6,962 nt of DNA, from positions 23,693 to 30,654 of the forward strand of contig FR900151.1 in assembly GCA_000437755.1 (NCBI GenBank). The letters are read 5' to 3'. This document shows, in pieces, positions 1 through 4,752 of the stretch; position 1 is the stretch's first letter; each line of letters starts with the position of its first letter. Below the pieces are notes generated by a model that did not search any database, was not told where the DNA came from, and was given only the letters and a program-made list of their open reading frames with translations. Made by a program: the position numbers and the translations under genes. Origin of the DNA: Roseburia sp. CAG:303. GTDB taxonomy: Bacteria > Bacillota > Clostridia > Lachnospirales > Lachnospiraceae.

Positions 1-296
1 TCCGTCAGAATATAGGTGGAGCATACACCGTCAATATCATAATCGCCAATGATCCGGATATGCTTCTTTTCCGTAATCTTTGTGATAAGAATTTCCACGG
101 CCTTTTCCATGTCCTTCATCTGCCATGGTGCATGCAGTCCCGTTTCATCGCCATACAGATAATTCTGATAATCGTCCTCAGTTATATTATCCCGGTTTCT
201 TATAATACGGGCAGTAACGGGATTGATGTGATATTTTTGTGCCAATGCGTTAAAATCAGCTTTTTTAGCCTGTACCAGCCATTTTTCCCTGCGCAT
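1..296 (-). CDS. recJ: Single-stranded-DNA-specific exonuclease RecJ, N-terminal part (runs off the window)
   Basis: Only the first 98 codons lie in the window; the rest is beyond base 1. RecJ is a cytoplasmic 5'-to-3' single-strand DNA exonuclease of the DHH phosphoesterase family, acting in recombination and repair. Seen directly: an N-terminal stretch beginning MRREKWLVQAKK, then a helical region, then DYDIDG at residues 85-90 followed by VCST. This matches the first DHH-family metal-binding motif (DYDxDG) of RecJ, which comes at this depth in clostridial homologues. The ATG at 296-294 is preceded by GAAAGAGG (311-304) with a 7-base spacer, which supports this start. It is the first gene after secDF on the same strand, 88 bases away, with a terminator-like hairpin between. 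secD/secF followed by recJ is a familiar order in Clostridia. Being partial, the later DHH and DHHA1 motifs cannot be checked. Confidence 0.9.
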   Translation of the reverse strand, partial: MRREKWLVQAKKADFNALAQKYHINPVTARIIRNRDNITEDDYQNYLYGDETGLHAPWQMKDMEKAVEILITKITEKKHIRIIGDYDIDGVCSTYILT

Positions 297-325
297 AAAT
301 TTTCCTCTTTCTTATTCAGATAATC

Positions 326-341
326 CTGTGCCGCTGCACAG
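326..341. other. Small GC-rich hairpin in the recJ leader
   Basis: CTGTGC (326-331) and GCACAG (336-341) pair perfectly around a 4-base loop CGCT. It abuts the larger terminator hairpin and lies about 30 bases before the recJ start codon. No T-run follows on the minus strand, so it is not itself a terminator. It could shape the 5' end of the recJ message, or it may be incidental. Confidence 0.35.
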
Positions 342-371
342 AAAAATGGCGGAACGAATCCGCCATTTTTC
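341..371 (-). terminator. Intrinsic terminator-like hairpin after secDF, possibly bidirectional
   Basis: A perfect 13-base inverted repeat, GAAAAATGGCGGA (341-353) and TCCGCCATTTTTC (359-371), closes a 5-base loop ACGAA. Read on the minus strand it starts 14 bases after the secDF stop. The stem has an A-tract on its 5' arm and a T-tract on its 3' arm, the usual look of a rho-independent terminator. The plus strand also continues into TTTTTATT, so the element could work in both directions. It would end the scfA-scfB-secDF message or reduce read-through into recJ. No convincing separate recJ promoter is visible after it, so partial read-through is likely. Confidence 0.75.
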
Positions 372-384
372 TTTTTATTCTGTA

Positions 385-2559
385 TTATTTTTTGTCTGCT
401 TTTTTCTTCTTCATCATCATGTACCATAAGGAGCATGGAATAAAGATATTGGTAAACATACCGCCGATAATACCAACCATAAGAGGTCCTGCGAATTCCT
501 TCAGGGAAGATACACCCAGAATGTACAGGAAGAAGATGGTAATAAAGGAAGTAAAGGAAGTATAAATTGTTCTGGAAAGTGTCTGTGTAATACTTCTGTT
601 ACCAAGTTCAAGAATGTCTGTCTGTTCTTTATCTGTCTTACGGTGTTCTCTGACACGGTCAAAGATGACGATGGTTGCATTGATGGAATATCCTACGAGG
701 GTAAGCATACACGCAATGAAGGTATTACCTACGGACGTATAGGAAATTACATAGAATGCAAATACAATGGCAATATCGCAGATCAGAGTAATAACGGCAC
801 TTGCTGCATATCTCATGTCACGGAAACGTACAAAGATATATAAGAGCATAAATATAAGCGCTACTACGACTGAAATAATGGCATTCTTTCTCATCTCACT
901 GCTTAGTGTAGAACCAACTTCACTGTAGTCAAAGTCTGTCACACCATAATCACTGGTCAGTTTATCCTTGATTTCGTTAATTACGGAAGGATCTACCTGT
1001 TTTACTTTTACAGAGAATTCATTTGAACCAACAACCTCGTTTGCGATTGCTTCGGCATCACCGGAGATTTCCTGGATGACCGGAAGAATGGTATCATTAA
1101 ATTCATCCGTTGTGTATTTCTTGTCAAAGTTTGCAGTGATATTGATACCGCCTTCAAATTCGATACTGTAATTCAGTGTCCTGTTTCTTCCGTTGATATT
1201 CCCGGATTTGTTTGCAAAGAGTCCGACAACAGCAACGACAACGATAACGGCGATAACAGCAAAGGAAATGACTCTCTTCTCGATAATATGTAATGGTTTT
1301 CTTTCCTTCTGCACACCATACATGTTCTGCTTGTCAAGTCCCATATTGTACATGGTCTTTACAAAGAATCTGGAAACAACCAGCGCGGTAAAGATGGATA
1401 ATACAGTACCAATCGCAAGTGTCTGGGCAAAACCTTTGATGGTTCCGGAAGTCAGAATCATTAATACGATTGCAGCAATAAATGTAGTTACATTACCATC
1501 AATAACGGCGGAACTTGCTTTCTTAAATCCAATATCGATTGCGGATTCAATGGATTTTCCAGCTGCGATTTCCTCTTTGATACGGGTATTGATAATAATA
1601 TTGGCATCCACCGCCATACCGATGGACAAAATAACACCAGCGATACCGGATAAGGTAAGTGTCAGGTCAAATCCGTTCAGACAGATAAGAGTTGCCTCTA
1701 CATAAAAAATAAGGGCAAGTCCTGCTGCAACACCAGGAATACGGTTGATGACTGCCATAAAGATAATGATGACAATTACACCGAGAATACCTGCAAAAAG
1801 GCTGGTTGAAACGGCATTGGAACCAAGTCTTGCACCGACAACCTTATGGGTAATATCCTGTAATTCTACTTTCAGGGAACCGATACGGATCATGGATGCA
1901 AGCTGTTCTGCCTCTTCATAGGATGACATACCGGTAATTTCTCCGGAACCTCCGGTGATTGCTGTATTTACACGTGGACTGCTGACGATCTCACCATCAT
2001 AGATAATATAGATAATCTTACCGATATTATCTGCGGTAACTTCAGCGAATGTCTTGGCAGCTTCGCTGTTCAGCTCAAAGCTTACCACATACTGCTTCTG
2101 ACCGGTGGACTGATCCGTTGTTACCTGTGGCTGTGCATCAACAACCTGCGAACCTTCGATCCATGTTTTCTCACTGTCCTGACCATAATCTGTCACGAAA
2201 GATAAAGATCCCGGTTTACCGAGCTTTTCAAGCACAGCATCTGCATCGCTCTGTCCAGGGATATCTACGGTAATACGATTATCCCCTTCCATGTAGACAT
2301 CGGATTCTGAACTGAATTCTTCGGCTCTGAGCTTTAATTTGTTCAGAGTATCTTTCATATCTTCTGCCGTATAATCACCGACAGCCTCGTAGGTAATACT
2401 TACACCACCCTTTAAATCCAGTCCAAGAATGATGTTTCTGGCACTTCCTTTTTCCATTCCTCCGATTTTAACACCGAAGACAAGTACCAGTGCAAGCAGA
2501 ATCATGACAATGATACTCACAAGAAAAAGTACAATACTTTTCTGTTTCTTTTTCTTCAT
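385..2559 (-). CDS. secDF: Protein translocase accessory subunit SecDF (fused SecD and SecF)
   Basis: This RND-superfamily membrane protein helps the SecYEG/SecA translocon complete export, using the ion gradient. The 724 residues equal SecD plus SecF joined, as in Bacillus SecDF. Visible order: basic N-terminus and TM1 (about 8-30); the SecD signature LGLDLKGG (45-52); the extracytoplasmic P1 domain to about 245; five more membrane segments (about 252-402) with GMAVDAN (314-320) carrying Asp318; a cytoplasmic link; TM7 (about 429-448); the SecF head region with IEFEGG (466-471); and the last five membrane segments (about 558-716). The tail is Lys-rich. In the second half the usual GYSxNDT reads GYSINAT (623-629), so the expected membrane Asp is Ala628 (GCA at 676-678). 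Other SecF residues remain: FDRVRE (633-638) and the R655/R663 region. AGGAGG (2574-2569) lies 9 bases before the ATG. The gene starts 17 bases after the scfB stop, so the two are almost certainly co-transcribed. Confidence 0.96.
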   Translation of the reverse strand: MKKKKQKSIVLFLVSIIVMILLALVLVFGVKIGGMEKGSARNIILGLDLKGGVSITYEAVGDYTAEDMKDTLNKLKLRAEEFSSESDVYMEGDNRITVDIPGQSDADAVLEKLGKPGSLSFVTDYGQDSEKTWIEGSQVVDAQPQVTTDQSTGQKQYVVSFELNSEAAKTFAEVTADNIGKIIYIIYDGEIVSSPRVNTAITGGSGEITGMSSYEEAEQLASMIRIGSLKVELQDITHKVVGARLGSNAVSTSLFAGILGVIVIIIFMAVINRIPGVAAGLALIFYVEATLICLNGFDLTLTLSGIAGVILSIGMAVDANIIINTRIKEEIAAGKSIESAIDIGFKKASSAVIDGNVTTFIAAIVLMILTSGTIKGFAQTLAIGTVLSIFTALVVSRFFVKTMYNMGLDKQNMYGVQKERKPLHIIEKRVISFAVIAVIVVVAVVGLFANKSGNINGRNRTLNYSIEFEGGINITANFDKKYTTDEFNDTILPVIQEISGDAEAIANEVVGSNEFSVKVKQVDPSVINEIKDKLTSDYGVTDFDYSEVGSTLSSEMRKNAIISVVVALIFMLLYIFVRFRDMRYAASAVITLICDIAIVFAFYVISYTSVGNTFIACMLTLVGYSINATIVIFDRVREHRKTDKEQTDILELGNRSITQTLSRTIYTSFTSFITIFFLYILGVSSLKEFAGPLMVGIIGGMFTNIFIPCSLWYMMMKKKKADKK

Positions 2560-2576
2560 TTCTAGTTTCCTCCTGA

Positions 2577-3944
2577 TTATTCTTCAGCCGCCTCGGCAGC
2601 TTTCATCATAATAGCGCATTCCACACGCTTTCTCTGCATCTCGCAGCCGATATCATAGGCATCGGTTATCTTTCCATGGAACTGGAAAGCATTCGCTGCA
2701 CATCCGCCACTGCAGTAATATCTTGCAAAACACTCGCTGCATTTTGGTTTTGCATAAACATTACAGAGTTTAAATTCATCACGGATATCGGTGCGGACAA
2801 TGCCGTCATCTACATTTCCCATGAGGAAATCTTCATTCCCTACAAACTGATGACAGGGATAGAAATCGCCCCATGGAGTGACAGCCAGATATTCTGTTCC
2901 GGAGCCACATCCGGATAATCTTTTGGCTACGCATGGTCCCTGTTCCAGGTCGATCATGAAATGGAAAAAGTTGACTCCGCGGCCTTCTTTTTTCCGCTTT
3001 AATAATTCCACGGCAAGCTTGTCATATTCTTCCATAATCTTCGGAAGGTCCTCTTCCCGGATGGCATATGGATCTTCCGGCTGTCCGACAACCGGCTCTA
3101 TGGACATCTGATGGAATCCCAGATCGGCAAAATGTTTGATATCTTCTGAGAAATCAAGGTTATCCCTTGTAAATGTTCCTCGGATATAATAACTGAGTCC
3201 GAGTTCTTCCCTCTGCTTTGCAAACTTCTGAAACTTCGGAACGATCAGATCATAGCTTCCCTTTCCGTTGCGGAACGAACGCATCTCGTCATTTACATCC
3301 TTTCTTCCGTCCAGACTTAACACAACGTTTGCCATCTCTTTGTTTGCAAATTCCATAATCTCATCATTCAGAAGTACACCGTTTGTCGTAAGGGTAAAAC
3401 GGAACTTTTTATTACATTCTTCTTCCCTGGAACGACCATATTCTACCAGCCGTTTTACGACATCCCAGTTCATTAACGGTTCACCGCCAAAGAAATCAAC
3501 TTCCAGATTGACACGCTTTCCGGAATTTTCAATCAGGAAATCCAGTGCTTTCTTTCCGACCTCATAGCTCATCAGTGCACGGCGGCCATGATACTCGCCT
3601 TCCTCCGCAAAACAGTATTTACATGCAAGATTGCAATCATGTGCAATATGAAGACACATTGCCTTTACCACGGTCTGTCTTTTCTTAAATTCCTTTATAT
3701 ACTGCCGGTAAATATCTTCTGTGAACAGACTGCCATCTTCTTTGAGCTGTGTAATTTCATCAAAAGATTCTTCAATGTCTGAAACGGCATATTTATCTTT
3801 TAAGAGAGTTACGATCTCTTCCTTTTCTTTTCCTTCTTCAAATAACGGAATCACTTCGTAAGTAACGTCATCCACCACATGGACAGAGCCGCTGTTTACA
3901 TCCAGTACGATATTAAATCCGTTATTTCTATATCTGTGAATCAA
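2577..3944 (-). CDS. scfB: SCIFF ranthipeptide maturase, radical SAM/SPASM thioether-forming enzyme
   Basis: This cytoplasmic radical SAM enzyme modifies the SCIFF precursor encoded just upstream, forming thioether links between Cys and another residue. The 455 residues match the family (CteB of Clostridium thermocellum, Tte1186). Residues 1 to about 85 form the RiPP recognition element that binds the precursor leader; the opening resembles other SCIFF maturases (NGFNIVLDVNSGSVHVVDD, 8-26). C104-x3-C108-x2-C111 holds the SAM-cleaving 4Fe-4S cluster, followed by FFGGEP (151-156), TTNG (186-189) and SLDG (210-213). The C-terminal SPASM part supplies auxiliary-cluster cysteines at 338, 346, 364, 394, 402, 405, 411, 415 and 434, plus C443. 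The start is TTG (3944-3942): AAAGGGG (3958-3952) sits 7 bases ahead, the protein then begins exactly like its family, and no ATG or GTG lies nearby. It is 114 bases after scfA and 17 before secDF. The exact bond pattern cannot be read from sequence. Confidence 0.95.
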   Translation of the reverse strand: MIHRYRNNGFNIVLDVNSGSVHVVDDVTYEVIPLFEEGKEKEEIVTLLKDKYAVSDIEESFDEITQLKEDGSLFTEDIYRQYIKEFKKRQTVVKAMCLHIAHDCNLACKYCFAEEGEYHGRRALMSYEVGKKALDFLIENSGKRVNLEVDFFGGEPLMNWDVVKRLVEYGRSREEECNKKFRFTLTTNGVLLNDEIMEFANKEMANVVLSLDGRKDVNDEMRSFRNGKGSYDLIVPKFQKFAKQREELGLSYYIRGTFTRDNLDFSEDIKHFADLGFHQMSIEPVVGQPEDPYAIREEDLPKIMEEYDKLAVELLKRKKEGRGVNFFHFMIDLEQGPCVAKRLSGCGSGTEYLAVTPWGDFYPCHQFVGNEDFLMGNVDDGIVRTDIRDEFKLCNVYAKPKCSECFARYYCSGGCAANAFQFHGKITDAYDIGCEMQRKRVECAIMMKAAEAAEE

Positions 3945-3951
3945 AACAATT

Positions 3952-3958
3952 CCCCTTT
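3952..3958 (-). promoter_or_regulatory. Ribosome binding site that fixes the TTG start of scfB
   Basis: AAAGGGG on the minus strand lies 7 bases before TTG at 3944-3942. The other nearby TTG (3949-3947) opens a frame closed after two codons by TGA, so only the TTG at 3944 gives the maturase. Compared with the AAAGGAGGA in front of scfA this site is weaker. Together with the TTG start it predicts low translation of the enzyme relative to its peptide substrate. Confidence 0.7.
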
Positions 3959-4013
3959 CACATCTGTGATTATTCTTCTTTGTATGGTATAGAAAATACT
4001 GCCTAAATCATAC

Positions 4014-4038
4014 AAAGGCAGCGGCGAACCGCTGCCCT
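4014..4038 (-). terminator. Strong intergenic hairpin after scfA, likely leaky terminator or processing/stability element
   Basis: GGCAGCGG (minus strand 4036-4029) and CCGCTGCC (4024-4017) form a perfect 8-bp GC-rich stem with loop TTCG. The stem extends by one G-T and one A-T pair to 4038/4015. It begins 20 bases after the scfA stop codon. The following bases on the minus strand are TTTGTATGATTT, an interrupted T-run rather than a clean one, which fits incomplete termination. A partial terminator at this point would make short scfA-only messages plus a smaller amount of scfA-scfB-secDF message. Alternatively, the UUCG-type stem may protect the 3' end of scfA RNA after cleavage. Which of these applies is inference. 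Confidence 0.65.
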
Positions 4039-4058
4039 GTAACGATATCGTATGATAA

Positions 4059-4202
4059 CTATTTGGTGTTTTCACAGCTCTGGTTGCCGACTGTACAAGA
4101 AGTCTTGCATGCAGACTGGCAGGATGTCTGGCATTCACCGCATCCACCATGTGCCATTGTATTCTTTAAGTTTCTTGTGCTTAATGTCTTAACGTGTTTC
4201 AT
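4059..4202 (-). CDS. scfA: Six-cysteine ranthipeptide precursor SCIFF
   Basis: This 47-residue ribosomally made peptide is the substrate of the maturase encoded next. Residues 1-20 are a basic leader (MKHVKTLSTRNLK at the start, then a GG pair at 19-20). Residues 21-47 are the core, with cysteines at 21, 24, 28, 32, 36 and 43, i.e. six cysteines in under 45 residues. The stretch CGECQTSCQSACKTSCTVGN (21-40) is the hallmark of the SCIFF family, found almost throughout Clostridia. The Cys32-Thr37 pair, reported as a thioether-linked pair in related peptides, is present. The ATG (4202-4200) follows AAAGGAGGA with a 7-base spacer, and a good promoter lies upstream. A 69-residue frame overlapping this region in another register is a shadow. 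The mature product, leader removal and export route are unknown here. Signalling roles have been proposed for ranthipeptides in Clostridium. Confidence 0.96.
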   Translation of the reverse strand: MKHVKTLSTRNLKNTMAHGGCGECQTSCQSACKTSCTVGNQSCENTK

Positions 4203-4209
4203 TGATTAA

Positions 4210-4218
4210 TCCTCCTTT
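4210..4218 (-). promoter_or_regulatory. Near-consensus ribosome binding site of scfA
   Basis: AAAGGAGGA on the minus strand contains the full AGGAGG core and stands 7 bases before the scfA ATG. It is among the strongest sites in the window and confirms the 47-codon reading frame. Confidence 0.85.
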
Positions 4219-4228
4219 ATAAACCAGG

Positions 4229-4245
4229 TATATCATATGGATATA
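4229..4245. promoter_or_regulatory. Dyad in the scfA leader, possible operator or RNA hairpin
   Basis: TATATC (4229-4234) and GATATA (4240-4245) are perfect inverted repeats around ATATG. GG at 4227-4228 and CC at 4247-4248 can extend the pairing with one bulged base. The element lies between the predicted transcription start (about 4255) and the ribosome binding site. It could be a repressor site or a weak 5' hairpin. It is AT-rich, so chance is a real alternative. Confidence 0.35.
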
Positions 4246-4261
4246 GCCCAAAATTTATATT

Positions 4262-4290
4262 AGTTTAACATATTTTGCTATAAAAGGCAA
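4262..4290 (-). promoter_or_regulatory. Predicted sigma-A-type promoter of the scfA-scfB-secDF unit
   Basis: On the minus strand TTGCCT (4290-4285) matches the -35 box in four of six bases. It is separated by exactly 17 bases from TAAACT (4267-4262), which keeps the TA...T positions of the -10 box. Transcription would begin near 4255, giving a leader of about 53 bases before scfA. The surrounding 4246-4311 region is very AT-rich. It is the only gene-free space in front of scfA, between the cdd stop and the scfA ribosome binding site. Confidence 0.65.
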
Positions 4291-4311
4291 TAGAAATTTA
4301 TGAATTATGCT

Positions 4312-4752
4312 TTAATCATTTTTCAGCAGAAAGGCTTTTCCGAATCCGAAAGGCAGCAATTCCCTAAGATATTTTCGGATGATGTTCTCCTGTTTTCTGT
4401 CTGAAAGTAAAATAATAAAATCCCCGTCACAGAATTCCTGCATGACCTGCAGACAGATTCCACATGGCACACATGGATTATCTGCCGGCAGTCCCGCTTT
4501 CCCGCCTGCAACTGCGATCGCTGTAAATCTGCGGTTTCCATCGGCATTTGCTTTCGCAAAGGCACTTCTCTCCGCACAGATGCCGGCTCCAAAGGAAGCA
4601 TTCTCCATATTACAGCCGGTATAAATTCTGCCATCTTCTGCCAGGAGTGCTGCACCTACCGCAAATCCGGAATAGGGGCAATAGGAATTTTTTCTCATAT
4701 CATATGCAAGATTTATCAGTTCTTTCTGTTTTGCTTCTGTCAGATTTATCAA
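4312..4752 (-). CDS. cdd: Cytidine deaminase
   Basis: This cytoplasmic, tetrameric-type zinc enzyme deaminates cytidine and deoxycytidine to uridine and deoxyuridine in pyrimidine salvage. The 146 residues agree with the small homotetrameric class. Seen: an N-terminal helix, CPYSGFAVGAALL (25-37), substrate-binding GCNMENASFGAGICAERSA (46-64), with Cys59 a zinc ligand and Glu61 the proton shuttle, and PCGIC (96-100), with Cys97 and Cys100 as the other zinc ligands. The usual Arg after the last Cys (CGxCRQ) is Leu101 here, and an extra Cys94 precedes the motif. The start is TTG (4752-4750), overlapping the sulP stop in TTGA; AAAGGAG lies 11 bases upstream. The first ATG downstream (Met19) would remove the N-terminal helix, so TTG is preferred. 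The four-base overlap implies translational coupling to the transporter. No convincing terminator follows it. Confidence 0.93.
   Translation of the reverse strand: MINLTEAKQKELINLAYDMRKNSYCPYSGFAVGAALLAEDGRIYTGCNMENASFGAGICAERSAFAKANADGNRRFTAIAVAGGKAGLPADNPCVPCGICLQVMQEFCDGDFIILLSDRKQENIIRKYLRELLPFGFGKAFLLKND

Noticed and set aside
330..360. A recJ promoter with TTATCT as the -10 box after the terminator
   Set aside because: The matching -35 would be TTTTTC inside the terminator stem, with only two consensus bases.
200..436. A 78-codon minus-strand frame spanning the secDF end, the terminator and the start of recJ
   Set aside because: It lies across two real genes and the hairpin, has low-complexity Glu/Lys content from the secDF tail in another frame, and no ribosome binding site.
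1193..1705. A 170-codon plus-strand frame inside secDF
   Set aside because: It is antisense to well-conserved secDF membrane segments, and its composition is that of a reverse-complement shadow.
3941..4150. A 69-codon minus-strand frame overlapping scfA and the following gap
   Set aside because: It is a different register of the scfA region, passes through the hairpin, has no ribosome binding site and no family resemblance. The 47-codon SCIFF frame explains the sequence.
4268..4311. A terminator after cdd
   Set aside because: Only 4-bp pairings such as TTGC/GCAA are possible and no GC-rich stem is present, so nothing here qualifies as an intrinsic terminator.
4323..4655. A 110-codon minus-strand frame inside cdd
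   Set aside because: It is a frame-shifted reading of cdd; the zinc motifs lie in the 146-codon frame.
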